DNA of 64,000 nucleotides. It comes from Collimonas sp. OK242. GTDB taxonomy: Bacteria; Pseudomonadota; Gammaproteobacteria; Burkholderiales; Burkholderiaceae_D. The stretch covers positions 1 to 64,000 of the forward strand of contig NZ_FNOR01000002.1 in assembly GCF_900107095.1 (NCBI RefSeq). The letters are read 5' to 3'. A program made the position numbers and the translations under genes. Of this stretch, positions 7,987-17,243 are shown one piece after another; positions within the stretch are counted from its first letter, which is position 1, and the number at the start of each line of letters is the position of its first letter. The notes beneath the pieces are model-generated. The model did not search any database. It was given only the letters and a program-made list of their open reading frames with translations, and was not told the DNA's origin.

Positions 7987-9447
7987 ATGCATTATGTTTC
8001 GACTCGCGGCCACGCAGCTGCCCAAAAATTTTCCGAAATTCTGTTAGGCGGCCTGGCCCCGGATGGCGGTTTGTACCTGCCAGCGGAATATCCGCAAGTC
8101 ACCGGCGCCGAGCTGGATCTGTGGCGCAGCTTGTCGTATGCCGACCTGGCGTATGAAGTGCTGAGGAAATTCGCTACCGATGTGCCGGCAGCCGATTTGA
8201 AGGCGCTGGCGCACAAGACCTACAGCGCCGAGGTTTACCGCAATGTGCGGGCGGGCGACGATGCCGGCCAGATTACGCCGTTGCGCGTGCTGGAAGAAAA
8301 GGATGGCAGCAAGCTGCTGCTGCAGGCACTGTCAAACGGCCCGACGCTCGCCTTCAAGGATATGGCGATGCAGTTGCTGGGCAACCTGTTTGAATACACA
8401 CTGGCCAAGAACGACGCCAAACTGAACATTTTCGGCGCCACTTCCGGCGATACGGGCAGCGCGGCGGAATACGCGATGCGCGGCAAAAAGGGCATACGCG
8501 TTTTCATGCTGTCGCCGCACAAGAAAATGAGCGCGTTCCAGACCGCGCAAATGTTCAGCCTGCAAGACCCGAATATCTTCAATATCGCGGTAGAAGGCGT
8601 ATTCGACGATTGCCAGGATATGGTCAAGGCGGTATCCAACGATCATGCGTTCAAGGCCAGCCAGAAAATCGGCACCGTCAATTCGATCAACTGGGCGCGT
8701 GTCGTGGCGCAGGTGGTGTATTACTTCCGCGGCTACCTGAGCGCTACCACCGGCAACGATCAAAAAGTATCGTTTACCGTTCCTTCGGGTAATTTCGGCA
8801 ATATCTGCGCCGGCCATATCGCGCGCATGATGGGCTTGCCGATAGATAAGCTGGTGGCAGCCACCAACGAGAACGACGTGCTCGACGAATTTTTCCGCAC
8901 CGGGATCTACCGGGTGCGCAAATCGGCCGAGACTTACCACACCAGCAGCCCCAGCATGGACATCAGCAAGGCCTCGAATTTCGAGCGTTTCATCCACGAT
9001 TTGCTGGATGGCGACAGCGAACGCGTGCGCGCTCTGTTCCATAAGGTGGAAACTGAAGGCGGATTCAACCTGGCGGGCGGCCCCGGCAGCGACGGCGACG
9101 AGTTTGCCAAGATCGGCAACTTCGGCTTCCAGTCCGGCAAATCGACCCATCAGGACCGGCTGGACACCATCCGCGATATCGAACAGCGCTATGGCGTCAC
9201 GATTGATACGCACACCGCCGACGGCGTCAAGGTGGCGCGCGAATACGTAACGCCGGGCGTACCGATGATCGTGCTGGAAACTGCGTTGCCGGCCAAGTTC
9301 AACGAGACCATCCGCGAAGCGCTGGGACGCGATGCCGAGCGGCCAGCCGGCTTTGAAAACATAGAAGCGCTGCCGCAGCGCTTCGAAGTGATGGCGGCCG
9401 ATGTGGCGCAGGTCAAGGCTTTCATTGCCGGCCATACCGGCCTATAA
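7987..9447 (+). CDS. thrC: Threonine synthase
   Basis: A 486-residue PLP enzyme converting O-phosphohomoserine to threonine. It starts in the family-typical way (MHYVSTRGHAAAQKFSEILL, GGLAPDGGLYLP), has the PLP lysine in TLAFKD (K124), and the phosphate-binding SGDTGSAAEYAM segment. Length fits the long (E. coli/yeast-like) class of ThrC. It heads a rightward series thrC-moeA-moaD-moaE-crcB. Homoserine dehydrogenase (hom), often directly upstream in related genomes, is not next to it here. Confidence 0.97.
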   Translation: MHYVSTRGHAAAQKFSEILLGGLAPDGGLYLPAEYPQVTGAELDLWRSLSYADLAYEVLRKFATDVPAADLKALAHKTYSAEVYRNVRAGDDAGQITPLRVLEEKDGSKLLLQALSNGPTLAFKDMAMQLLGNLFEYTLAKNDAKLNIFGATSGDTGSAAEYAMRGKKGIRVFMLSPHKKMSAFQTAQMFSLQDPNIFNIAVEGVFDDCQDMVKAVSNDHAFKASQKIGTVNSINWARVVAQVVYYFRGYLSATTGNDQKVSFTVPSGNFGNICAGHIARMMGLPIDKLVAATNENDVLDEFFRTGIYRVRKSAETYHTSSPSMDISKASNFERFIHDLLDGDSERVRALFHKVETEGGFNLAGGPGSDGDEFAKIGNFGFQSGKSTHQDRLDTIRDIEQRYGVTIDTHTADGVKVAREYVTPGVPMIVLETALPAKFNETIREALGRDAERPAGFENIEALPQRFEVMAADVAQVKAFIAGHTGL

Positions 9448-9485
9448 ATTTGCTGTAATGAACTAGCTGCGATCAGAATCAGATA

Positions 9486-10724
9486 ATGCAAAAACCACCT
9501 ATGTTGTCCGTTGCTGAAGCCCTCGACGTATTATTGGCCGCGCCGCGCCCGCTGGTCGACAGCGCCGCCATCGAACAGATGCCGACGCTGATAGCCAATG
9601 GCCGGATACTGGCAAGCGCCCAGACTTCTCACATCAATGTGCCGCCAGCGGATAACACGCAGATGGACGGTTACGCCGTACGCGCTGCGGATTGCGTCGG
9701 CGGCGCTGCAAGACTGCAGGTGTCGCAACGGATTGCGGCCGGCCATGTCGGCGCGCCGCTGCAGGCCGGCACCGCTGCCCGGATTTTTACCGGCGCCATG
9801 ATTCCTGAGGGCGCGGATGCCGTTGTAATGCAGGAAATGTGCGAGGCCGACGGCGATGCGGTAGTGATCAAACATACGCCCGCTTGCGGTGAATGGGTAC
9901 GGCGCGCCGGTGAAGATATCCGCAGCGGCAGCGTGATCCTGCCGGCCGGCACGCGGCTGCGGCCACAGCATCTTGGCCTGGCGGCATCGGTCGGCCTGGA
10001 AACAGTGCCGGTATTGCGCAAATTGCGGGTGGCGATGTTTTTCACCGGCGATGAACTGGCCATGCCTGGCCAGCCATTGAAACCGGGCGCCATTTACAAC
10101 TCGAACCGATTCGTGTTGCGCGGCCTGCTGGAAAACCTCGGTTGTGAAATCAGCGATTACGGCATCGTGCCGGACAATCGTGAAGCGACCCGCGAGGCCC
10201 TGCGCCTGGCGGCCCAGGAACACGACTTGATTCTGACTTCCGGCGGCGTGTCGGTCGGCGAGGAAGATCACGTCAAACCGGCGGTCGAAGCGGAAGGGCG
10301 TCTGAACATGTGGCAAATCGCCATGAAACCAGGCAAGCCGCTCGCCTTCGGCGAAATCCGCCGCGCCGGCGGCGGCATGGCTTTCTTTATCGGCTTGCCC
10401 GGCAATCCGGTCTCCAGCTTTGTGACCTTCCTGATCTTTGTACGGCCCTTCATCTTGCATCAGCAAGGCGTGGCGGCAGCCGGGCTGGCGCCGCAGGCGG
10501 TCTCCATGCGCGCCGATTTCGATTGGCCCAAGGCCGATCGCCGCCAGGAATTCCTGCGCGTAAAAATCAACGCCGGCGGCGGCCTCGATTTATTCCCGCA
10601 GCAGGGCTCGGGCGTGCTGACATCCACTGTCTGGGGCGACGGCCTGGCCGACAATCCAGCCGGAACAACCATCGCCAAGGGCGACTTGCTGCGTTTCTTG
10701 CCGTTTTCAGCTCTACTGCAGTAA
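9486..10724 (+). CDS. moeA: Molybdopterin molybdotransferase MoeA
   Basis: A 412-residue enzyme that inserts molybdate into adenylylated molybdopterin in Moco synthesis. Family landmarks are present: the N-terminal linker with NTQMDGYAVRAAD, RIFTGAMIPEGADAVVMQE, the MoCF-like domain with GDELAMPGQPLKPGAIYNSN and TSGGVSVGEEDHVK, and PGNPVSSFVTF near the end. The C-terminal barrel domain is complete. It follows thrC by 38 bases and precedes moaD by 51. The other molybdopterin genes (moaA, moaC, moeB) are not in the window. Confidence 0.96.
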   Translation: MQKPPMLSVAEALDVLLAAPRPLVDSAAIEQMPTLIANGRILASAQTSHINVPPADNTQMDGYAVRAADCVGGAARLQVSQRIAAGHVGAPLQAGTAARIFTGAMIPEGADAVVMQEMCEADGDAVVIKHTPACGEWVRRAGEDIRSGSVILPAGTRLRPQHLGLAASVGLETVPVLRKLRVAMFFTGDELAMPGQPLKPGAIYNSNRFVLRGLLENLGCEISDYGIVPDNREATREALRLAAQEHDLILTSGGVSVGEEDHVKPAVEAEGRLNMWQIAMKPGKPLAFGEIRRAGGGMAFFIGLPGNPVSSFVTFLIFVRPFILHQQGVAAAGLAPQAVSMRADFDWPKADRRQEFLRVKINAGGGLDLFPQQGSGVLTSTVWGDGLADNPAGTTIAKGDLLRFLPFSALLQ

Positions 10725-10775
10725 AAATAATAGTAAAAGTAAACAACCTTGTAATTGATCGAAAAAGAGAATGTA

Positions 10776-11033
10776 ATGAAAATCCAGCTGCGCTTTTTTG
10801 CCAGCCTCCGTGAGGCGCTTAATGTGTCTCAGGAGACGCTGGAGTTGCCGGCTTCGATTGCCACCGTTGGCGAGCTGCGCATTTTTTTGCGCGCGCGCGG
10901 CCCGGTTTGGGCTGAGGCACTGGCTGACGGCCGGGCCTTGCGCATGGCGTTCAATCAGGAATTGGTGAATGCCGATGCCGCCCTGGCCGAGGGCGGCGAA
11001 GTAGCATTTTTCCCGCCGGTAACCGGTGGCTAA
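10776..11033 (+). CDS. moaD: Molybdopterin synthase small subunit MoaD
   Basis: An 85-residue ubiquitin-like sulfur carrier that ends in the obligatory Gly-Gly (PVTGG), which is thiocarboxylated and inserted into MoaE to convert precursor Z to molybdopterin. The ATG at 10776 gives the family N-terminus MKIQLRFFASLREAL and has AGAGAA upstream; a TTG seven codons earlier is less likely. The 3' end is duplicated immediately after the stop codon (see the repeat at 11022-11045). It lies between moeA and moaE. Confidence 0.95.
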   Translation: MKIQLRFFASLREALNVSQETLELPASIATVGELRIFLRARGPVWAEALADGRALRMAFNQELVNADAALAEGGEVAFFPPVTGG

Positions 11034-11045
11034 CTACCGGTGGCT
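11022..11045 (+). repeat. 10-bp direct repeat across the moaD stop codon
   Basis: ACCGGTGGCT occurs at 11022-11031 and again at 11036-11045, 14 bases apart. The first copy encodes the terminal Thr-Gly-Gly of MoaD plus the T of its stop codon; the second lies in the moaD-moaE gap. It looks like a small local duplication, with no obvious regulatory role. Confidence 0.6.
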
Positions 11046-11080
11046 GACATTGGTTTGTTGCTGTCCATGAGGTCTTGACT

Positions 11081-11578
11081 ATGCCCATCCGTGTTCAGAC
11101 AGAGGATTTCGATTTCGCCGCCGAGCTTGCGCGATTGCGGCTGTCCAATCCCAAAATCGGCGCCGTAGTCAGCTTTCTCGGCACCGTGCGCGATTTGAAC
11201 GACGGCAGCACCGTCGCCCAGATGGAGCTGGAACATTATCCCGGCATGACCGAGAAGGCCCTGGCCGCAATTGTCGAGCAGGCCAAGCAGCGCTGGGATA
11301 TCTTCGATGCGCTGGTGATACACCGCATCGGCCCCTTGCTGCCGCTCGACCAGATCGTGCTGGTGGCGGTGAGTTCGGCGCATCGCGGCGACGCCTTTGC
11401 CGCCTGCGAATACATTATCGACTACCTGAAAACCGAAGCGCCGTTCTGGAAAAAAGAACACACGGACCAGGGCGCGCGCTGGGTCGACGCCCGTAGCACC
11501 GACGACGATGCGCTGGCCAAATGGGAGCAGGAAGAGCAGGATCCGCTGCCGCTGCCTATGCGCGAAAGCAAGAAGTGA
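11081..11578 (+). CDS. moaE: Molybdopterin synthase large subunit MoaE
   Basis: A 165-residue catalytic subunit of molybdopterin synthase, partner of the MoaD encoded just upstream. The ATG at 11081 has GAGG at good spacing; TTG at 11075 is the alternative. Conserved features include SFLGTVRDLNDG, LELEHYPGMTEKAL (here MELEHYPGM), HRIGPLLPLDQIVLVAVSSAHRGDAF and the Lys-containing KTEAPFWKKE motif near the active site. The last codons overlap the start of crcB. Confidence 0.96.
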   Translation: MPIRVQTEDFDFAAELARLRLSNPKIGAVVSFLGTVRDLNDGSTVAQMELEHYPGMTEKALAAIVEQAKQRWDIFDALVIHRIGPLLPLDQIVLVAVSSAHRGDAFAACEYIIDYLKTEAPFWKKEHTDQGARWVDARSTDDDALAKWEQEEQDPLPLPMRESKK

Positions 11579-11949
11579 GCTGGCTGGCGGTTGGTATCGG
11601 CGCGATGCTGGGCGCCTGGCTGCGTTGGGGCGCGAGCATCTGGCTGGGCGCATATCAGAATCAATTGCCGCTGGGTACTCTGCTGGTGAATCTGGCCGGC
11701 GGCTACCTGGCAGGGCTGGCCGTCGGTTTCTTTGAAGGCCATCCCTTGCTGCCCGTCGAATGGCGACTGCTGGTGATTACAGGATTTCTTGGCGGTTTGA
11801 CTACTTTCTCCACCTTTTCTGCTGAATCGATGGTGTTGTTACAGCAGGGCGAGTATGGTTGGTTTCTCGGGCATACCCTGTTGCATCTCTGCGGTTCGAT
11901 TATCTTGTGTATTGCCGGGTTCATGACCTATCGCGCCATCTCTTTTTAA
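11575..11949 (+). CDS. crcB: Fluoride ion channel CrcB (Fluc)
   Basis: A 124-residue, four-helix membrane protein that forms dual-topology dimers and expels fluoride. The family signatures GTLLVNLAGGYLAG and GGLTTFSTFSAES (with the fluoride-track Phe/Thr residues) are intact. The start is taken as the GTG at 11575, which overlaps the moaE stop as GTGA and follows AAGAA, suggesting translational coupling to moaE; an ATG at 11521 would need 18 residues inside moaE without homology. I see no fluoride riboswitch upstream, so expression would follow the moa genes. Confidence 0.92.
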   Translation: MSWLAVGIGAMLGAWLRWGASIWLGAYQNQLPLGTLLVNLAGGYLAGLAVGFFEGHPLLPVEWRLLVITGFLGGLTTFSTFSAESMVLLQQGEYGWFLGHTLLHLCGSIILCIAGFMTYRAISF

Positions 11950-11970
11950 TTTATCTTTTTTCTACCTGCG

Positions 11971-11998
11971 CTTGAAATAAGCTGGCCTGTCCCAATTT
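11971..11998 (+). promoter_or_regulatory. Heat-shock sigma-32 promoter of clpB
   Basis: CTTGAAA at 11971-11977, a 13-base spacer and CCCAATTT at 11991-11998 match the sigma-32 consensus (CTTGAAA, 11-16 bases, CCCCATnT) with one mismatch. It lies 29 bases before the clpB start codon, leaving room for a short leader with GGAGG. Confidence 0.85.
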
Positions 11999-12026
11999 TC
12001 TACTCATTAGATATTTTGGAGGAACC

Positions 12027-14630
12027 ATGCGTTTCGATAAATTAACCACCAAGCTGCAAGAAGCAATCGCCGATGGACAGAGCCAGGCCGTCGGTAATGA
12101 TAATCAGTATATTGAGCCGGTCCATGTCTTGGTCGCTTTATTGAATCAGAACGATGGCAGCGCCACCTCCTTGCTGCAACGCGCGGGCGTCAACGTCGCC
12201 GCGCTCGGCGCCGGCTTGAAGGCAGCGCTGGAGCGCTTGCCTAAAGTCTCCGGCCATGGCGGCGAAGTACAGATCGGCCGCGATCTGTCGGCCTTGCTCA
12301 ATCTGGCCGACAAGGAAGCACAGAAGCGCGGCGATGAATTCATTGCCAGCGAAATGCTGTTGCTCGCTCTTCTTGAGGATAAGTCCGATGCCGGGCGTCT
12401 GGCGCGTGAAAACGGCCTGACCCGCAAGGCGCTGGAAGCCGCGATTACCGCCGTGCGCGGCGGCGCCAATGTCGCTTCGCAGGATAGCGAGGGACAGCGC
12501 GAAGCTTTGAAAAAATACACGCTCGACCTGACCGAACGGGCGCGCCTCGGCAAACTCGATCCGGTGATCGGCCGCGACGATGAGATCCGTCGGGCGATCC
12601 AGATTTTGCAACGGCGCAGCAAGAATAATCCGGTGCTGATCGGCGAACCCGGGGTCGGCAAGACCGCGATTGTGGAAGGATTGGCGCAACGGATCGTCAA
12701 CGGCGAAGTACCTGACAGCCTGAAATCGAAACGCGTATTGTCGCTGGACATGGCGTCGTTGCTGGCCGGCGCGAAATTCCGCGGCGAGTTCGAAGAACGG
12801 CTGAAAGCCGTGCTGAAGGAAATCGCCCAGGACGAGGGGCAAACCATCGTGTTTATCGATGAGTTGCACACCATGGTCGGCGCCGGCAAGGCCGAAGGCG
12901 CGATGGATGCCGGCAATATGCTGAAACCGGCGCTGGCGCGTGGCGAGCTGCATTGCGTTGGCGCCACCACGCTGGACGAGTATCGCAAGTATGTCGAGAA
13001 AGATGCGGCGCTGGAACGGCGTTTCCAAAAGATTCTGGTCGACGAGCCTAGCGTCGAAGCCACGATCGCCATCCTGCGCGGCTTGCAAGAAAAGTACGAA
13101 GTCCATCATGGCGTTGAAATTACCGATCCGGCGATTGTTGCGGCGGCGGAGCTGTCGCATCGTTACATTACGGATCGCTTCTTGCCGGACAAGGCTATCG
13201 ACCTGATCGACGAAGCAGCCGCCAAGATCAAGATTGAAATCGATTCCAAGCCGGAGGTGATGGACAAGCTTGATCGCCGCTTGATTCAACTCAAGATCGA
13301 GCGTGAGGCGGTGCGGCGCGAGAAAGACGAGGCATCGCAAAAACGCTTCGCCTTGATCGAAGAGGAAATCGAGAAATTGTCGCGTGAGTATGCCGATCTG
13401 GAAGAAATCTGGAAGTCCGAGAAAGCCAGTGCCCAAGGCAGCAAGCACCTGAAGGAAGAGATCGAAAAGTTGCGTGTGCAAATTGACGAAGCGACGCGCA
13501 AGAGCGACTGGCAAAAAGTTTCCGAGCTAAAGTACGGCAAACTCAATGAGCTTGAGAAAGCGCTTGAGACGCAATCCAAGCAGGATGCCTTGGCGGCAGA
13601 ACATCCGGATCCGGAGGGCAAGCCGCAACTGGTGCGGACCCAGGTTGGCGCAGACGAGATTGCCGAGATCGTCTCGCGCATTACCGGCATTCCGGTGGCC
13701 AAGATGCTGCAGGGCGAGCGCGATAAACTCATCAAGATGGAGGATGAGCTGCATCAACGCGTGGTCGGCCAGAATGAGGCGATTGTTGCCGTGTCGGACG
13801 CCATCCGCCGCTCGCGAGCCGGTCTGAGCGATCCTGACCGGCCATACGGTTCATTCATGTTCCTTGGCCCCACCGGCGTCGGCAAGACCGAGTTGTGCAA
13901 GGCGCTGGCCGGCTTCTTGTTCGATAGCACCGATGCCCTGGTCCGTATCGACATGAGCGAGTTCATGGAGAAGCATTCGGTAGCACGCCTGATCGGCGCG
14001 CCGCCGGGTTATGTCGGCTACGAAGAGGGCGGTTATCTGACCGAGCTGGTGCGTCGTAAGCCGTACAGCGTGATCTTGCTGGATGAAATCGAAAAAGCCC
14101 ATCCGGATGTCTTCAACGTGCTGCTGCAGGTGCTGGACGATGGCCGCATGACCGACGGCCAGGGCCGTACCGTGGATTTCAAGAATACGGTGATCGTGAT
14201 GACCTCGAACCTCGGCTCGCATCGGATCCAGGCGATGGAAGGTGCGGATCCGGCGGCGATCAAGGACGAGGTAATGGCGGAAGTGAGAAACCATTTCCGT
14301 CCCGAGTTCATCAACCGTATCGATGAAATCGTGGTGTTCCATGCTTTGGACGAGAAGAACATAGGGGCGATCGCGCTGATCCAGCTGAAAATTCTCGAAC
14401 AGCGTTTGGCAAAAATGGATATGGGGCTGGATATTTCAGAAGGCGCTCTGCAAAAGATCGCAGAGGCAGGCTACGATCCAGTGTACGGCGCCCGGCCATT
14501 GAAGCGAGCGATCCAGCAGCAGATCGAGAATCCATTGTCCAAATTGATACTCGAAGGTAAGTTTGGGCCAAAGGACAGGGTTCACATAAATGTTAACAAT
14601 GGTGAGATCGTGTTCAAAGTGGCAATGTAA
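12027..14630 (+). CDS. clpB: ATP-dependent disaggregase ClpB
   Basis: An 867-residue Hsp100 protein that rescues aggregated proteins with DnaK. Order: N-terminal Clp repeat domain (1-145), first AAA+ module with Walker A GEPGVGKT at 206-213 and Walker B FIDELH, the long ClpB-specific coiled-coil middle domain (~400-530), second AAA+ module with Walker A GPTGVGKT at 614-621 and Walker [10 protein letters not shown], and a C-terminal small domain. The start is fixed by GGAGGAACC before the ATG. A sigma-32 promoter lies directly upstream and a terminator downstream, so it is a monocistronic heat-shock gene. Confidence 0.98.
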   Translation: MRFDKLTTKLQEAIADGQSQAVGNDNQYIEPVHVLVALLNQNDGSATSLLQRAGVNVAALGAGLKAALERLPKVSGHGGEVQIGRDLSALLNLADKEAQKRGDEFIASEMLLLALLEDKSDAGRLARENGLTRKALEAAITAVRGGANVASQDSEGQREALKKYTLDLTERARLGKLDPVIGRDDEIRRAIQILQRRSKNNPVLIGEPGVGKTAIVEGLAQRIVNGEVPDSLKSKRVLSLDMASLLAGAKFRGEFEERLKAVLKEIAQDEGQTIVFIDELHTMVGAGKAEGAMDAGNMLKPALARGELHCVGATTLDEYRKYVEKDAALERRFQKILVDEPSVEATIAILRGLQEKYEVHHGVEITDPAIVAAAELSHRYITDRFLPDKAIDLIDEAAAKIKIEIDSKPEVMDKLDRRLIQLKIEREAVRREKDEASQKRFALIEEEIEKLSREYADLEEIWKSEKASAQGSKHLKEEIEKLRVQIDEATRKSDWQKVSELKYGKLNELEKALETQSKQDALAAEHPDPEGKPQLVRTQVGADEIAEIVSRITGIPVAKMLQGERDKLIKMEDELHQRVVGQNEAIVAVSDAIRRSRAGLSDPDRPYGSFMFLGPTGVGKTELCKALAGFLFDSTDALVRIDMSEFMEKHSVARLIGAPPGYVGYEEGGYLTELVRRKPYSVILLDEIEKAHPDVFNVLLQVLDDGRMTDGQGRTVDFKNTVIVMTSNLGSHRIQAMEGADPAAIKDEVMAEVRNHFRPEFINRIDEIVVFHALDEKNIGAIALIQLKILEQRLAKMDMGLDISEGALQKIAEAGYDPVYGARPLKRAIQQQIENPLSKLILEGKFGPKDRVHINVNNGEIVFKVAM

Positions 14631-14696
14631 GCTCGGATTTTACCTGCGCAAACAGGTAGAATCGCAGCAGGCTTGAATGTGTTGCTTTATGAAAAG

Positions 14697-14730
14697 AGGT
14701 CACATGGCTATGCCGTGTGGCCTTTTTTTT
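14697..14730 (+). terminator. Rho-independent terminator of clpB
   Basis: AGGTCACATGGC (14697-14708) pairs with GCCGTGTGGCCT (14712-14723) around a three-base loop, two G-U pairs included, followed by an eight-base T run. It lies about 70 bases after the clpB stop codon. Confidence 0.9.
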
Positions 14731-14805
14731 ATAAGCTTATGCTGCATGTATATTGATTTATCTTAGATCAGGCATTGCCAATTTTTGCGTTTTTCCGAGG
14801 CAATT

Positions 14806-16602
14806 TTGAAGCGAACCTCATTGCAACGCCTATTCATTTTGCCGTTTGCAGCGCTACTGTTGTGCCTGGCCGTCTCAGTCGGCTGGCTGCTCTATCAAAC
14901 CGGTCAGGAAGCTACCGATGCCTTGTCGCAGAAGGTCCTGGCTGACATGATGGGAGGCATCAACAGCGTCATCAACAGGCAATTATTCGACGCCGGCGCG
15001 GCGTTGCGAGTGGTCGCGCCCGATCAGGTTGCCGGCGCCGCCAATAAAACTCCGACCCCTATTCCTTTTCCTGCCAGCGTCAACCGGCTGGAAGAGCGCA
15101 TGTGGATTGCCAGCGGCCTGTTTCCGGCGGTGGGCGGCTTGATCAGCTTTGCCGGTACGGACGGCCATTTTGTCGCCATCCGCAGAAGCGCCGCCAACGA
15201 ATTCCGGGTCAGGCTGAGAGGCGCCGGCGAGAGCGCCGTCCGCATGTATCGCAGTCGCGGCCCGGCGACAGAAATGACTTTTCTGGAGACGGAAAACTAC
15301 GAGCCGCGCGAGCAGAGCTGGTATTTGAATGCCGTCAGCCAGAAAAAAGATAGCTGGTCGCCAGTGTTCATCGATGCCGCCAGCAATGAGCCGGTGCTGA
15401 TGTTGGCGCGGCCGGTGGTTGACGCCAGCCAGCAAGTGTTCGGCGTGGTGGCAAGGGAATTGTCGCTGAGGCCGCTACGCGACTATTTGCAGACTTTGTC
15501 CATGGATAGAAACGGCGTTGCTTTTGTGGCTGAGCGCGACGGCGACCTGCTCGTAGCGTCGAATGGAGAAGGCGCCTTCGCCCTGCGCAACGGTGCTCAG
15601 AGGCTGTCTGTAAGAAATAATCTGAACGATATCGCTTCACCCTTCATGCGCCAAAGCTGGCAATTGGTGCAAACCTATCTGCAGAAGCACCGTGAGGCGG
15701 CGCTGGTTACCGATCCGGTAAATACCTCGGCTGCCAGCCCGCCGACGCCAAGCAAGTTGATCATTGGCGCATTTCCCAGCCAGTACGGGCAGATCGAAGT
15801 GGCGGCACAGATTCATCGTGATGCTGCCGGGCTGAATTGGGTGGCGGTGGTCGCGTTGCCGCGTTCGGATTTCTGGGGAGCGGTCAATTCCAGCGTCTAT
15901 AAGAGCTTGTATCTGGGCCTGCTGGTAATCCTGCTGGCTTTGCTGGTCGGCTACGCGATATTGCGCTGGGTCCTGCGCGATATCCGCAAGCTGACGCTGG
16001 CCGTGCGCAACATTGGCAGCGGCCGGCCATTTGCCAAATTGAATATCGACCGCAGGGACGAGATTGGCGAACTGGCAAAGAGCTTCCAGGAAATAGAGCG
16101 CCATCTGCGCACCGACCGCCTTACCAGCCTGCTCAATCGCGATACTCTGATCGCACAGATCGAATTTCGCCGCCGCACCGATGTCGATCCGTCGCTGTTC
16201 CGGTTTGCCGTACTGTTCGTCGATCTGGACAAGTTCAAGCAGGTCAACGATCACTATGGCCATGACGAAGGCGACCGGGTGCTGATCGAAGTCGGCTTGC
16301 GCCTGCAAAACGCCTTGCGCAAGGAAGATGAGGTGGCGCGTTTCGGCGGCGATGAATTCATCGTCTACCTGCCTGGCGTGGCCGACGAGGAATCGGCGCT
16401 GGCGATCGCGGAAAAGATCTATGCGGTGTTGAACAAGCCTATCCTGATGGCTAACGGCGAACATTGCCAGGTCGGCGCCTCCATCGGCGGCGCCCTGTAT
16501 CCGGCCGACGGCCTCGACCTGGAAACCTTGTTGAAGGTGGCCGACAAGCGGATGTATAGTGTCAAGAAATTCGGCGGCCTGACGTTTTCATCGGACGACT
16601 GA
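14806..16602 (+). CDS. Membrane diguanylate cyclase (Cache-HAMP-GGDEF)
   Basis: A 598-residue c-di-GMP synthase. I start at the TTG at 14806, five bases after GAGG; another TTG seven codons earlier is the alternative. Transmembrane segments at ~6-28 and ~363-388 enclose a large periplasmic double-Cache-type sensor ([14 protein letters not shown] and [13 protein letters not shown] are typical Cache phrases). HAMP follows at ~389-437, then GGDEF, intact at residues 514-518, with RKED at 505-508 as the RxxD inhibitory site. Design matches the gene at 1760 but the sensors are not alike, suggesting different inputs to c-di-GMP. It follows the clpB terminator and so has its own promoter. Confidence 0.9.
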   Translation: MKRTSLQRLFILPFAALLLCLAVSVGWLLYQTGQEATDALSQKVLADMMGGINSVINRQLFDAGAALRVVAPDQVAGAANKTPTPIPFPASVNRLEERMWIASGLFPAVGGLISFAGTDGHFVAIRRSAANEFRVRLRGAGESAVRMYRSRGPATEMTFLETENYEPREQSWYLNAVSQKKDSWSPVFIDAASNEPVLMLARPVVDASQQVFGVVARELSLRPLRDYLQTLSMDRNGVAFVAERDGDLLVASNGEGAFALRNGAQRLSVRNNLNDIASPFMRQSWQLVQTYLQKHREAALVTDPVNTSAASPPTPSKLIIGAFPSQYGQIEVAAQIHRDAAGLNWVAVVALPRSDFWGAVNSSVYKSLYLGLLVILLALLVGYAILRWVLRDIRKLTLAVRNIGSGRPFAKLNIDRRDEIGELAKSFQEIERHLRTDRLTSLLNRDTLIAQIEFRRRTDVDPSLFRFAVLFVDLDKFKQVNDHYGHDEGDRVLIEVGLRLQNALRKEDEVARFGGDEFIVYLPGVADEESALAIAEKIYAVLNKPILMANGEHCQVGASIGGALYPADGLDLETLLKVADKRMYSVKKFGGLTFSSDD

Positions 16603-16620
16603 TTCCCGCGACTGATTCCC
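16596..16620 (+). repeat. 12-bp direct repeat across a stop codon
   Basis: CGACTGATTCCC occurs at 16596-16607 and 16609-16620, separated by one base; the first copy contains the TGA stop of the diguanylate cyclase gene. CCTTTTCAC then occurs twice (16619 and 16633). These look like replication-slippage duplications in the short gap before rraA. Confidence 0.65.
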
Positions 16621-16661
16621 TTTTCACCACTTCCTTTTCACTCCCTTGCGATGGAGATGCA

Positions 16662-17156
16662 ATGACTTTTTCTACCTGCGATTTATGCGACGCCAACGAA
16701 GACAAACTGGGTACTGCCGCCTTGGCGGTGTTGCCGCCGGTGTTTGTCGCCCTGGGCAAGCGCCAGGCGTTTGACGGTCCGGCGCGTACCGTCAAGGTGC
16801 ATGAAGACAATGTGCTGGTGCGCAGCACGCTGGAAACCGCCGGTAACGGCCAGGTGCTGGTGATCGATGGCGGCGGCAGCTTGCGTTGCGCTCTGGTTGG
16901 CGGCAATCTCGGCGTGCTGGCGCAAAAGAACGGTTGGGCCGGCATTATCGTGAATGGCTGCGTACGCGATTCGGCCGAGCTGAACGCCTGCGATATCGGC
17001 GTGCGCGCGCTGGCGTTGCATCCGCAGCGCAGCGTCCGCAAAGGAGTGGGGGAGCGCGATATCAGCGTCTCTATCGCCGGCGTGACGATAGCGCCGGGCG
17101 CATGGATCTATGCCGATGCCGACGGCGTGCTGGTGGCTGGCCAAAAGCTGCTTTGA
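16662..17156 (+). CDS. rraA: RraA family protein (RNase E regulator / aldolase fold)
   Basis: A 164-residue protein of the RraA family. In E. coli RraA binds RNase E and inhibits it; relatives are 4-hydroxy-4-methyl-2-oxoglutarate/4-carboxy-4-hydroxy-2-oxoadipate aldolases. Visible signatures are [10 protein letters not shown] near the start, [21 protein letters not shown] and [14 protein letters not shown], which contains the Arg-Asp pair used by the aldolases. Length and N-terminus fit the short proteobacterial RraA type. GGAG lies upstream of the ATG. The aldolase or RraA role cannot be separated by sequence reading alone. Confidence 0.88.
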   Translation: MTFSTCDLCDANEDKLGTAALAVLPPVFVALGKRQAFDGPARTVKVHEDNVLVRSTLETAGNGQVLVIDGGGSLRCALVGGNLGVLAQKNGWAGIIVNGCVRDSAELNACDIGVRALALHPQRSVRKGVGERDISVSIAGVTIAPGAWIYADADGVLVAGQKLL

Positions 17157-17243
17157 ACAAGGCAGCCTTGGTTGGCACGGCGTAAACCTCATGTAAGAAA
17201 GGAGTAGGGTGGGCACAAATCACCAATGCGCCACCCTATATCG

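Noticed and set aside
8332-9435. 367-codon open frame on the - strand inside thrC
   Set aside because: Shadow of thrC; no ribosome-binding site and no recognisable protein features.
12138-13514. 458-codon open frame on the - strand inside clpB
   Set aside because: clpB is unambiguous on the + strand, with promoter, ribosome-binding site and terminator; the antisense frame has no family resemblance.
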